Translations under genes and position numbers: made by a program
Shown: piece after piece, positions 1-10,949 of the stretch
How positions within the stretch are numbered: the first letter of the stretch is position 1
How the letters are laid out: each line of letters begins with the position of its first letter
Assembly: GCF_009727055.1 (NCBI RefSeq)
Contig: NC_052359.1
Span: 13,912,232 to 13,976,231 of the forward strand
Source of the DNA: Benincasa hispida
Taxonomy: Eukaryota > Streptophyta > Magnoliopsida > Cucurbitales > Cucurbitaceae
DNA length: 64,000 nt
Direction of reading: 5' to 3'
The notes under the pieces: model-generated
Told to the model about the DNA's origin: nothing
Databases searched by the model: none
What the model saw: the letters and a program-made list of their open reading frames with translations, nothing else

Positions 1-214
1 TAGTAACAAGGAGTTGTTTTATCTATTTGTTGAGATAGTCTCATTTCAGTGAAGGGGAACCTAATCACTGTCCTATCTCACTGAAACATCATTGCAAAAT
101 AGATGTTATTTAGGGTGCGTTAGATTATTTTGCTAAATTTGATTGGTTTTTTCAAATGGGTTAATGCATAAAGTACTAACATAAATAAATTGTATGGTTT
201 CATCAAATTACATT

Positions 215-304
215 ATGACTTCCATGACATTAAACTTACTTGTTGCCAACAAACTTATCGGCGAAAATTATACTACGTGGATAAACACAATCAACACATT
301 TTGA
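215..304 (+). pseudogene. Copia gag N-terminal fragment
   Basis: A 29-codon frame starts with ATG and contains LLVANKLIGENYTTW, the start of the Copia gag capsid region (compare the family pattern L..DKLTGENY..W). It stops at a TGA and no further gag follows, so it is a scrap. It may not belong to the polymerase relic beginning at 1619, because an LTR-like stretch separates them. The preceding bases 1-214 are AT-rich; I recognise nothing in them. Confidence 0.5.
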
Positions 305-1618
305 ATCATTGACTACTGACTCTTGGTCTTGAACAAAGGGCCCCACCCTTTCATTTGCTCGAGAGGGACTTGGTTTGATGATCAGATCACAAACAATTGT
401 TCATTAGAGGATCAGTAGGACTTAAGAAACAAGAGATAATCTCGGGGGTAAAATAGTCATTTGACCCAGCCGTTGTTACGAACAACTTGTGAAGGGTTAA
501 CGTACTAATCATGGTTATATCGAGTAGACACAATATATCTTCAGTGAGGGGAGTGCAACTACTGAGCTTTAGTGGAGTGACCCGATAGTTAACAAGTGGG
601 GGTTAATTCGGTGTAAAGAGTATTAACCAACTAATCTCAGATCGTTGGAGCCCATGATCTGTAGGTCCATTATGTCCCCTATTAGCTCACAAATGGTATA
701 GCCTTAGATAGCATGATAAGTTAATTTGAATTGTTCAAAATTGATTTAAGGGAATTAGTAATTATATATGATATAATTATACGTTTAATTATGAAATTAA
801 ATAAAATTGGAGAATGAATTATCCATTCTATGAATGGAAATTCATGGTAGTTGAATTTATGATAAATTAATTTAATATGTGATATTAAATTAATAAAATT
901 AATAAAATTATTTAATTAATTATTAATTTTATTAAAAAATTAATTTTTGTAAAATTAATAAAAAAAATTCAGTTTTAATTAAAGAATTAAAATTGAAAAT
1001 CGGTTTTATTTTTTAAAATTAGTTTCAAAATGTAAAAACAGAAAAATAATTTGAAAAATGGAAAAAACCCAAAAGTGGGATTTTCTCACTTTGAACACCA
1101 AGCTTCTTAGTCACTCTTCCACTCTCAATTAACAGCTCAAATTCAAGGAGGAGTTGGTTCTTCTTCAGGATTTGAGATTGTATGAAGCTCCTGAATATAA
1201 ACACTAAGTTTTGAATGGAATTGGGCATGCAAAACTGTTGAATTGGCTGAAATTCTCAGGTTGAAGAAGAGGTATTCAACAGTGTAAAAACCAGTGACTT
1301 TTCTCCATAATTCCCTAAATTTCAGCTTATTTTGAGTTCCACAACTCAATCTAAGGCTCATAGAGGACAGTAGGGAAATTCTAGTGATAGTTCACGACCA
1401 GAAGAAGGGAGAATTGCAACTGAATTTCGAGTTTGAAGTAGATCTTCAAAGGTAAGTTTGAAACTGTGTTGTTATTTGATGAACATGCTTACTTTTTAGT
1501 CAAAATTGATGAATTAAAATATTTTATGATCTTTTTTTCTTTCATTGTATGTTCTTCTTAACTAAAATGTACTACATAAATTGTTGATTGTCATTTTAAT
1601 GAGACATATTTTCTAACA
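305..1618 (+). mobile_element. 5'-truncated Copia-type LTR remnant
   Basis: No coding potential. The stretch shares an LTR core with the long LTRs at 28532-32788: a 'gaagggtta..actaatcatggtta' block, the 'gttggagc..gatctgtaggtcca' block, and then a very AT-rich segment with ATATATGATATAATTA. It ends in ttctaaca at 1618, directly followed by Copia coding remnants, as expected of a 3' LTR edge ending in CA. A TG start is not visible, so the 5' end is missing. Orientation is set by the order of the shared blocks. Confidence 0.55.
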
Positions 1619-3743
1619 TTAGGAGGAGGAATTAAGAAGTTGGAAAAAGAAACTACATGGAATGCATCGTTATTGTCTCATTTAGATCCCCATACAGATC
1701 AATATGAACTTGAAATTCAGAAAATAACTCATTTGCAAAATAGCTGAAATCAATTACCAAATGCATTTATAGATGCAAAGAAAGTAATAAGTCACATATA
1801 CCAGCTGCAAATGTTACATCAAAAATTGATGTCCCAAGTTGTCGTTAATGAGTCTAGAATAAACCAGAAGCGTGGTAGACTAGTGGGATCCAAAGATAAA
1901 AATCCTCGGAAACGAAAAAAAAATTAATAGTGAAAAAGACTTGGTTGAGGATGTAAATACCCATGAAAAAATCCTCGACATGAATAGTTAGGAAGGTGAA
2001 ATACCTAAAGATAATAATGAGATTTCAATAAACTATGTCATGACAGGAAAAAGATGGAATCGAACTAATGAAATTATTAACAACATTTTTGCGTATAATG
2101 TTGCTCTTGATATTATATTTAAAAATGAGGATCCTGAACCAAAATCTGTTGAAGAATGCCAACATAGAAAAGATTGGCTTCAATGGAAAAAAGTAATCGA
2201 GGCAGAATTAATCTCACTTTCAAAACGTAAGGTTTTTGGACCAGTAGTTCGAACACTAGAAGGTGTTAAACCTGTAGAATACAAATGGGTATTTGTGAGG
2301 AAAAGAAAGGAAAATAATGAGGTCACAAAATATAAACCAAGACTAGTTGCACAAGGTTTTTCACAAAGACCTGGTATTGATTTCAAGGAGACTTATTCTC
2401 CGATGGTGGATGCAATTACATTAAGATATTTAATTGGCTTAACTATGTATAAAAGTTTGGATATGTATCTTATGGATGTAGTCACAGCATATTTATATGG
2501 ATCTCTTGATAATTATATTTATATGAGAATCCCATAAGTATTTAAGGTACCTGAAACATATACATCAAATTTTCGAGAATGGTATTCAATAAAGTTACAG
2601 AAATCACTATATGGATTGAAACGATCAAGACGGATGTGGTACAATCGTCCGAGTGGTTATTTATTGAAAGAAGAATATCAAAATAAGCCAATATGTTCGT
2701 GTGTTTTTATAAAGAAAATACAATCAAGATTTGCTATTATAACTGTGTATGTTGATGACTTGAATATAATTGGAACTCTTGAAAAGCTTTCAAAGGCAAT
2801 AGAATATCTTAAGAAAGAATTTGAGATGAAAGATTTCGGAAAAATAAAATTTTATATCAGTTTGCAAATTGAGCATTTAGCAAATGGAATATTTATTCAT
2901 CAATCAACTTATAGAAGAAAAATTTTGAAAAGATGTTATATGAACAAAGCACATCCATTTAATATTCCAATGGAAGTCTGTTCATTGGATATAAAGAAAG
3001 ATATATTTCGACCTCAAGAAGATAATGAAGAACTTATTGGTCCTGAAGTACCATATCTTAGTGCTATTGGTGCACTTATGTATCTTGCTAATAATACAAG
3101 ACCAGATATTGCATTTTCAGTAAATTTATTAGGTAGATATAGTTCTCCTACAAAAAGACTCAGAACTAAATCAAGCGTTACTCTGTTATCTCCTAGGAAC
3201 AATCGATATGGGTTTGTTTTACTCAAATAAATCAAATTTTGATCTAGTTGGTTATGCAGATTCTGGATATTTATCTGATCCACATAAAACTAGATCTCAA
3301 ACAGGTTATCTGTTCACATGTGGAGGAACTGCTATATCATGGCGATCGGTGAAGCAAACTATAACGGCCACTTCCTCAAATCATGTTAAAATTCTTGTAA
3401 TTCATGAGGCTAGTCGAAAATGTGTATGGCTAAGGTCAATAGCTCAGCACATTCATGAAACGTGTGGCTTGTCTTCTAATAAAATTTTCCAACAATATCA
3501 TACGAAGACAACATAGTTTGCATAGCCCAAATCAAAGGAGGATATATTAAAGGAGATAGAACACAGCATATTTCACCGAAGCTTTTCTACATTTATGATC
3601 TTGAAGAAAATGGCAACATCACTGTACAACAAATTTATTCGAAGGATAATCTAGCAGACTTATTTACAAAGGCATTACCAACCGCAACTTTTGAAAAATT
3701 GGTGCACAACATTGGAATGCGGCGACTCAGAGATCTTAAGTAA
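1619..3743 (+). pseudogene. Copia polyprotein relic (linker, reverse transcriptase, RNase H)
   Basis: This is the C-terminal half of a Ty1/Copia polyprotein in pieces. 1619-1930 is the integrase-RT linker (GGIKKLEKE, then a KRGR-like basic stretch). 2040-2537 carries the RT N-terminal half (VEYKWVFVRKRK, KPRLVAQGFSQ, DVVTAYLYG). 2616-3230 carries the RT catalytic motif VYVDD and continues to ARPDIAFSVN-like sequence. 3208-3516 and onward to DLK plus taa at 3741-3743 is RNase H and the tail (YADSGYLSDP, TKALPTATFEK). At least two stops or frameshifts separate the blocks, and gag, protease and integrase are missing here. It is not functional. The 3' LTR at 3912 belongs to it. Confidence 0.9.
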
Positions 3744-3897
3744 TGTTTTCATGAGAGGAGTAAATATATTGTATTGGAGTATATATTACATGAAATATGT
3801 AATTTTTTTCTTTCATTAGAATTTTTTTTCATTGGGTTTTTCCTAGTAAGGTTTTAACTAGGCATATTTCATATATATATATATATATATAGGCATC

Positions 3898-4259
3898 TAA
3901 GGGGAGTATTATGAATATTATGATAATAAATAGATGTTCATTGCTTTGTGTCCCAAAAACCATGTGTCACCATTTATGTTGTTCATGTGTCTTGTAATTA
4001 TTCATACTTCGTGTCCATTTAAGTCCACATCTTGCTTGTCATTTTGCCTATAAATTGCATTTGGTGGATCTAAAATTACACACACATTTTGGGCAAATTC
4101 CATACAAATTAAAAAGTGGAGAAATTTGAGAATTTTCTCGTTTCTTATTTTCTTATTTTGTTTTATTTTATTTATTTATATATTATGTTTTATTTATTTA
4201 ATATTATATTATATTTTATTACTAATTGTATTCTCGTTGTGCTGCACAAATTCACAACA
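3898..4259 (+). mobile_element. Polypurine tract and 3' LTR of the Copia relic
   Basis: The tract aaggggagtatta (from 3899) precedes an LTR of about 348 bp that starts TGAATATTATGATAATA at 3912 and ends ttcacaaca at 4259. It is closely similar to the 5' LTR at 26408-26770 and, inverted, to 48111-48483, so three members of one Copia family are present. Shared landmarks are a 'tgcctataaat' TATA region, 'ggcatttggtggatct' and 'attctcgttgtgct' near the 3' end. An (AT)n microsatellite lies just upstream at about 3871-3891. Confidence 0.75.
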
Positions 4260-5070
4260 ATTTACACTTACACCTTTGTATGAAATTTATAAATTTATTT
4301 CAGATTTTCAAATTTTTTTTTTAAAAAAGTCATAAGTGCAGCAGTTTTGAAAAGGATTCTCCAACTTTATGCTCGATTCTCAAAGATTTTATTCTAAAAG
4401 GATCTTGAATAAACTCTAGTTTGGAAGCTATAAAAAGGACATGAAATCAAGGACTCATGACACGAAAAATTTAACATTTTCTCTACTTAGCATATAGTTT
4501 TCTATTTTTTCCAGCTTTTGCCATTCTTTAATTTTTGTAACTCTCTCGAGTCCTTTCTACTTCTAATTTTTAATCCACTCTTATCCAACGATTTAGACGT
4601 TAAGATCCAACTATCTTCGAAAGAGGAAGTAGGGTTGATTCTTGAAAGTTGTAATAACCTCTCGGGTTGAGTTCTTTGTTTTATTTTGTATTTTTAGTTT
4701 CTATGATTTACAATTCCAACATTGTTTGATTCATTTAATTTGTATTCACTTTTTATAATTCATTATGGGTCAAGTCTCATTTATATTCAAATTTCACTTC
4801 TTTTTTTTTTATGTTTTTCATCTTATCTGTCGTTTTGATTTTATTTTCTTTTAACTTGATTTAAATTCTTCTTTGGGATTCAAATATGTAAATATCGGGA
4901 GGAGAACAAATCTTTCATGTCCAAAAAATAATTTTACTTATTTCCATAATATAATTTTTTATTATTATTAGTCTAGATTGATCATCTAAGTTAGTATATA
5001 AAAATTGAGTCCAGTAGCGAAAAGCTTAAGTAAAACTTGGTTGATCAATTTAGACTCAATTTCTCTTTCA
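4260..5070. other. Gene-free AT-rich spacer
   Basis: No open frame with recognisable content. T-rich runs near 4310 and 4800 and short purine-rich segments are present; I see no terminal repeats. Confidence 0.5.
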
Positions 5071-5521
5071 ATGGATCCTCATCTCAAACTTGCTGCTGAA
5101 CTAGGAGATTTGTTGGATGACCCTTCTATTTATTGATGCCTCATTGGTCAGCTTTTGTATTTGATTATTTTGCTACCAAATATCACATTTTCAATTCACA
5201 AATTAACTTAATTTGTTACTCATCCTTAACAGCCTCATTTGAATGTTGTACATTATTTTATTGTGGTATTTGAAAGGTTCATCTGGCCTGAAGTACGCAT
5301 CTTCTAAAGGACTTACAGAATTCGTTCAATGATCGAACCCTTATCTTTTGTGACAACTAGTCCACCATTCATGTAGCTAATCCTATTTTTCATCAATGGG
5401 TTCGCTTCTTAATAGATATATTAAGTTTCTTTCAGTACACTCTGATGTCTTTACAAAGGCCTTACCCTTGCCTTCTTTGTCTGCTTTGATGTCCAAGATG
5501 GCTAATCTTGAGGGAGGTGGA
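5071..5521 (+). pseudogene. Second Copia RNase H C-terminal fragment
   Basis: Frames from MDPHLKL through DPSIY.CLIGQLLYLI, then PHLNVVHYF and finally DVFTKALPLPSLSALMSKM match the post-RT and RNase H tail of Ty1/Copia polyproteins. Several stops and frameshifts interrupt it. It differs in sequence from the relic ending at 3743, so it comes from another Copia family. The downstream tgttagtttgttacta (about 5540) may be the start of its 3' LTR, but I could not find a partner copy. Confidence 0.8.
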
Positions 5522-5733
5522 TTAAATAATAGATTGAATTTGTTAGTTTGTTACTAAAGTCCTTGATTCTTGTACCTTATTTGGCTATTTATATGAGCCT
5601 TGATATCAATAGAAGATGCACAATATTACTCCCACTCTACTCCACTTTAATCATTCGCTTTTTTGCTTCTCTAGTTCATATTAATGGCAAATTAAAGGAA
5701 AATTTAGATAGAGAGATTGAAAATCTTAAGCTA

Positions 5734-5800
5734 AAGTGAGCTTAGTTTAGTGGTATTAGCATGTATTCCGATCCTAGAGGTCGGAGGTTCAATCTTATAC
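5734..5800 (+). repeat. tRNA-like SINE remnant
   Basis: CTTAGTTTAGTGG (5741-5753) fits a degenerate pol III box A, and GGAGGTTCAATCT (5783-5795) fits a box B about 40 bp downstream. An A-rich tail (taaaaaataat) follows. No complete tRNA acceptor stem is visible, so I call a tRNA-derived SINE fragment rather than a tRNA gene. Confidence 0.45.
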
Positions 5801-5809
5801 TAAAAAATA

Positions 5810-7829
5810 ATATATATATTGAAAATATTTAAAATGTAATTTTAACAAAAATTTATAACTTGACAGGTCATAAAATTTGTAATAGAACTAAAAAGTAAAA
5901 AGTAATGGTGGTTCTTAGTGGGGTAGAAGAGATAATTGTTATTTTGTTGATTATAATCTATGAGCCAAAGGTACAACTTCCATCATATGCGTTTAATCAT
6001 GAAATTTAATTTTTTGTTAATCGGTCCAAGTAAGATAATGTTAAATTATTAAATAGAGACAGTGTAAATAGGTCACATTAATGGTAATATTAAATTTACA
6101 TTAAATATAACAATATATTCTTTCCTTTGAGTTCAGATATTTAAATCGCCTATGTCACATTTGTTGGGTTAAAAAAATAACAATAATCGGCTATTGAGGA
6201 GAAAATTTCTCCCTCCGTTTTACCATTTCCATTTTTCAATTCAGTTAAATACTTTTTGTATGTTTTGCTTTTATCATTTTAATTAAGTTTCTACAATTAA
6301 ATTCTTGCTAATCTTTTTTAATCTATTATTATATATATAAATAAGTTACACTATAGAAATATAGAAATATATAAATATAAATAGTTATGATGTTTTAAAT
6401 TTTAAAAGTATATAACAATAGGTAATTTTTTTAATACAATAACGATGGGTAATTTGATGATTATCTGTTGATCTAAATTTCAAATTCATTATATACTCCT
6501 CCATTTTAAATTGTAAATCAATTAAAACACACACATATATACATATATATTTCTCATTTTGAGAAAATAAAAATGCTCAATTTAGGTATGGAAAGGAAAT
6601 TTTGGACAATCTTGACTTTTTAATAATGCCTAAATTACTCTTAATCTTTAATTTCATTTATATTTTATTCATTACCCTTAAATTGTTCTCTTACCTAAGG
6701 ACTTCTCCTAGTCTTCTAAATTTCCACTTTTCTCCCACATAATTCTCTCTAATTAATGAGATTTCTAGACTGATCCAATTGCATTAATATTGAATGACCC
6801 CTTCTATATAACTAATGAAAATTAACATTTTACTTTTGTAATAGAGCACTTAACGACTTAATACTTGGTATCGTGTTAGAAACGTCTCACTTATCAAAAA
6901 CGGTCATTGTCGTAATCCAGTGTCAAAAAACCCTTTATTATGATATCGGGACGTGTAGAACTTGTGACAGATTTAAATCAAACAGAATCCAGAAAGACAC
7001 TCATTTTTTTCTTACCTTTGATCGTTCTATCTGAATATTTCTTCCTCTCCAGATTCTCCAACCTTCTTCTCCCAGTTAATATTGATGAACTAAATTGTTA
7101 TTTCCATGAAATTTTAGGGATAAAAATTTGTTTCCATGTTTTTTACTATTGCTTTAACATGTAGTTAACCATTTTTGTCCCTTTAACAATTTTAACCTCT
7201 ATTGTAAAAAAATTTTAAAAAAATCAAAATTAAATGTTGATTTTTATTATTTAACGATTTAAACTTTATAAACTTGTGAAAAAAATTCATACTATATATT
7301 TAGCATTAATCCACGCCCAAAATACCTTGTATCAAAAACAATGCAGTCTAATAGAAAGGAAGATAACAAAATCTAGATATAAAAAACATAGAAGTGTAAT
7401 TTAGGTAGATAGACATTAAAGCTATGCTCACTTTGGCAGTAGGGAACGTTTTAATAGAGAATAGAGGAATTCAAATCACATATCTTTTGATAGTTGAGAT
7501 GTCAGTTGAGTTATATGCTTACTTTGACAACTACAGAGTGTTTTAATATCCGAATATTTGTGAGATTTGTGAATCTTTAGCCATAAATATACATGTATAT
7601 TTTGGGCTGTCACTCCAAGTTCCCTTGCATTTGTGTTTGGCGGTTGTAAGTTTCATTATAAAATGGAAGTTTTTTTAGGTATATAATATATATACCATGC
7701 CAATCCCTGGCGAAGGGCATGATGGTGCGTGGTGGGTGGTCAAAAAGGAATGGGGTAAAGATGCATGTGGATCATGCACATGTCGTCAGAGTCATTAAAA
7801 AATAATGATAATAAAATAACTCCAATAAT
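5810..7829. other. AT-rich intergenic DNA without recognised genes
   Basis: About 2 kb of AT-rich sequence with microsatellite-like (AT/ACATAT)n near 6530. Short frames such as the one at 6940-7164 have no family signature. Nothing else recognised. Confidence 0.5.
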
Positions 7830-7832
7830 TAA

Positions 7833-8110
7833 GCCTTGTTTAGTAATCATTTTATTTTTTTTTTTATTTTTTAAAATTAAGTCTATGAATACTACTTCTA
7901 CTTCCAAATTTCTCTCTTAGTTATCTATTTTCCACCAATGATTTAAAAAAACCAAACCAAATTTTAAGAACCAAAAAAAATAGTTTTCAAAAAGTTGTTT
8001 TTGTTTTTGAAATTTCAACTATTGTACTTAAGAAAAATGTAAATCATGATAAGAAACGTGGATGATATAAGCTTAATTTTTAAAAACAAAAATGGTTACC
8101 AAACGGGACC
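7833..8110. mobile_element. Tourist-like (PIF/Harbinger-type) MITE
   Basis: A 278-bp palindromic element. Its left end GCCTTGTTTAGTAATCA is the inverted partner of the right end TGGTTACCAAACGGGACC. It is flanked by TAA on both sides (7830-7832 and 8111-8113), the 3-bp duplication typical of PIF/Harbinger MITEs. Relatives lie at 45920-46487, 46067-46341, 51860-52153, 52809-53100 and 53263-53525. Confidence 0.75.
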
Positions 8111-9243
8111 TAAATTATTATTCTTTTCACATCACCATTAAACTCATTTTTTTCCAACCATATATTGAAAGTAATTTTCGTCATCTTAGCCCAATCTAAT
8201 TTTTCTCAATATTTTATTATTCAATCAAATGATACAATAAATGGTAGAAAACAAACCAATAGAGAAATTACAAGACTACCCATAATATGGAAAAGACAAG
8301 GGAAATTGTCCAAAATAATCCCTTTTAGTTTTCACATTTAAAAAATAACATGCTTTCTAAAATCTCATAGAATTGATTTTTTTTTTTTTTTTTTTTTTTG
8401 CCTTCTCGGACGAGATTGGACCCAAGATTGTCTTTGAAACGTAATGAATTCAAATTATCCAACTGTGTAAAAGGACGAAAATACCTCTGCTTTTGAAAAC
8501 CCCTTTCATATACATGGAAAACCTTTAGACGATTCAACTCCTCAACTCGCCTAAGATATCTTAGCTTTCTCTATGAAAATTTCCTTCTCCACGGTTATTT
8601 GCATCCTTAAGCTTATTTATTTTAGATATATTTCCTTCTTTAAGTATATTGTTTCATTTTTAATTAGAGCTTTGCTAGGGTTTTTGAATGTATCTAAAGT
8701 ATATGGATCAAGACTCCTAACCCTTTTATATACACTGAGATTTGGGTTGAAGATTATGTGTGTTGCAATATTTGTTCCTTTTTTGTGTATGTAGTCTGTT
8801 ATTGATGATTTTTTGGAATTTTTCCATGCTATTTCGATTGAATTTGTTTAAATCTTCGTCGAGATTGGATGAAGTAGGCCCAAGATTGTTTGGATGTGTA
8901 CCAAGATTGGGTTTAATACCTTTGAGTTTTGGGAATTTTGTATACGATCTTGGAGTAAATATAGCCTAAATTCATCCCCAAGATTTTATACAGAATGGGA
9001 CCAAAACCCTAATCTCATGGCACATCAGTGTAAATGGCCCAAGTTCTTCATTATTAGGGTACGATCTCGGACGAGTTTTTCACCGAGTTCTTCAACGAGA
9101 TTTAAGCCAGATTCCAGATTTATGTGTATTGTTTTGTTGTTTTGCCTACTTGATTGTTGAGTTGAATTTATGGCTTGTGGTCTATATGGCAGATGGCATT
9201 GGTGACTAAGATCTATACTTCTGACCATTTTTCAGAAAATCTA

Positions 9244-9690
9244 ACTTGTTGTTCTCATCTGGCGAAAAAAGTCTCCAATATTAAGCAGAAGTTAACACCT
9301 AGGCAGTTATATTGTTTAGGCAACCTTTTTTTTACCACTTTTTGGATGTGAAGTTAGTTTTTAATGGGCCTCTGTGTCATTATATTCTTCTACGAGAGGT
9401 ACAAGAGGATAGGGAAGACGTTATTAGTTTTAAGTTACTAGGGAAAAAGGTTTCTTTTGGTCGAGACGAATTTGATATTGTGACAAGTTTGAGATATAGT
9501 CCTAGGCAGATAGAGCTCTTAGGCTCAGGAAGTTGTATATAGGAGATAGGTCCAACATGAATGGGACTAAGTTGATAATGATTTCCCGAATTATCAATTT
9601 GAAAGCAATGAGGATGCGGTGAAGATGACTATTTTTTTATTACATCAAGTTGGTCATGATGGGAAACGAATGGAGGCAATATATGAACTG
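9244..9690 (+). pseudogene. DUF1985-like protein relic carried by the MULE
   Basis: Three frames in sequence resemble the DUF1985 N-terminal region of Ulp1-protease-containing MULEs. They read SHLAKKVSNIKQKLTPRQL (from about 9250), then after a frameshift HFLDVKLVFNGPLCHYILL and GKKVSFGRDEFDIVTSLRY (to 9542), and finally a third frame with NEDAVKMTIFLLHQV (9607-9650). DUF1985 is known from plant transposon-borne proteins with a downstream Ulp1 cysteine protease; no protease residues are seen here. Frameshifts and stops make it non-coding today. Assignment is from motif memory, without a profile search. Confidence 0.6.
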
Positions 9691-9701
9691 GACCATGATA
9701 C

Positions 9702-9897
9702 TTTAGCACATTCTGTTTGTAAATCTCGAAGGGCAATTGGCCCAAAATGCCCTGAGATTTACCTTCTGTTTTCATTCTTGAGGTCCTTATTATCCCAAGT
9801 TCAGCCCGAGAGTTCAACCTTAGAACATTCTATTTGTAAATCTCAAGAGGCAGTTGGCCCGAGATGCCCTAAGATTTACATTATGTTTTTATTCTCG
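9702..9897. repeat. Direct repeat of a hairpin-forming 78-bp unit
   Basis: Two 78-bp copies, 9702-9779 and 9820-9897 (118-bp offset), each contain GTAAATCTC...GAGATTTAC-type inverted arms around a GGGCA/TGCCC inner stem. They lie in the MULE interior, downstream of the DUF1985 relic. No coding role is evident. Confidence 0.6.
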
Positions 9898-10949
9898 GTG
9901 TTAATGTGGCTCGAGATTTACCAAGAGTGACAAAAAAAAATGCACATCACATACATAAATAAATGATCCAAACCATTCATAGTCCAAACATATTTGAATA
10001 TAGAAATTTACATAGTCCAAATGAAAAATAACAAAAAAAAAATTATTCTAATCGTTCTCTACAATCCGAGCTCGACATGTCTTTCGATTGTACCCAACGT
10101 TGCGACCTCGAGTACAAACACCTTATGACCAATTCAAACTCAACAGAATTTATCCCACTAATTCTATATATTTCTCATAAAAACTTCTCATATTTTATTC
10201 CGATGTCGACAATCAACCCTTTCAACTGTCCCCCATGTATTCTTTCTCATCCTCCTTCCATTCACCCCAAAATAAACAAATATACGAGGAATCCTTAAAA
10301 AAAATCATATACAAGTTCAACAAACTTAATAAATTCAATCAAAATCTCAGGGATATTGCATAATCTTGGTGAAACTATATAAATATCTCACCCAGGATTT
10401 CAAACCCTACGCTAAATCTCGATGGAATTCTACTCAATCGCGGCCAAGAATATTGAATTTCCATCGAGAATGCATAAACAGCCACAAAAACATAAGTTAT
10501 TGGCCTCAACAGCATACAAATGACAACTACAACAAATTTACAAAAGACAATATCACTAGATTTACCTTGCTTTTCTTGAATATATATGCAAAAAGATGAG
10601 ATCTGAAGGTTTTGAGAACTGCCAAACACTAGGAAAAATTTTGGATCATGTTTAAGAAACTTGTTAAGCAAGTCAACCATCTCTTTCCCAAAAAATGAGT
10701 TATTATAATAATTGTACTATTTTTATATTACTGAGGGCATATTCGTAAAATTTCTTTCCCATCAATCGAATTTGATATTCAAAAGTTAAAACAATTAACA
10801 CAATCTCGGGCCCGATCTCGCCCGAGAAGGCCCAAGAAAAACCAATTCTACGAGATTTTAGAAAGTGTGCTATTTTTGAAATGAAGCGAGTTATTTTGGA
10901 TAATTTTCCAAAAGACAAAACTACCCTTAATACTCTCCCTCAAGATGGC

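Larger units (their letters stand above)
8300..10909. mobile_element. Mutator-like element (MULE) inside a Copia LTR
   Basis: A 2,610-bp element flanked by the exact 9-bp duplication aaaagacaa (8291-8299 and 10910-10918). Its termini GGGAAATTGTCCAAAATAA and, inverted, GGAAAATTATCCAAAATAA begin inverted repeats of about 115 bp that continue through 'tttctaaaatctc.tagaatt' and 'gccttctcgg.cgagat'. The 9-bp duplication and long TIRs are the MULE hallmark. The other LTR of the host Copia (15101-15112) retains the unoccupied site. The interior carries a DUF1985-like relic, typical of MULEs that have captured Ulp1-type sequences. No MURA transposase is recognisable, so it is non-autonomous. Confidence 0.85.

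Noticed and set aside
8760..9160. Overlapping 69- and 88-codon frames in the MULE
   Set aside because: No similarity to transposase or DUF1985; stops flank them and the sequence consists of degenerate CGAGAT-like repeats.
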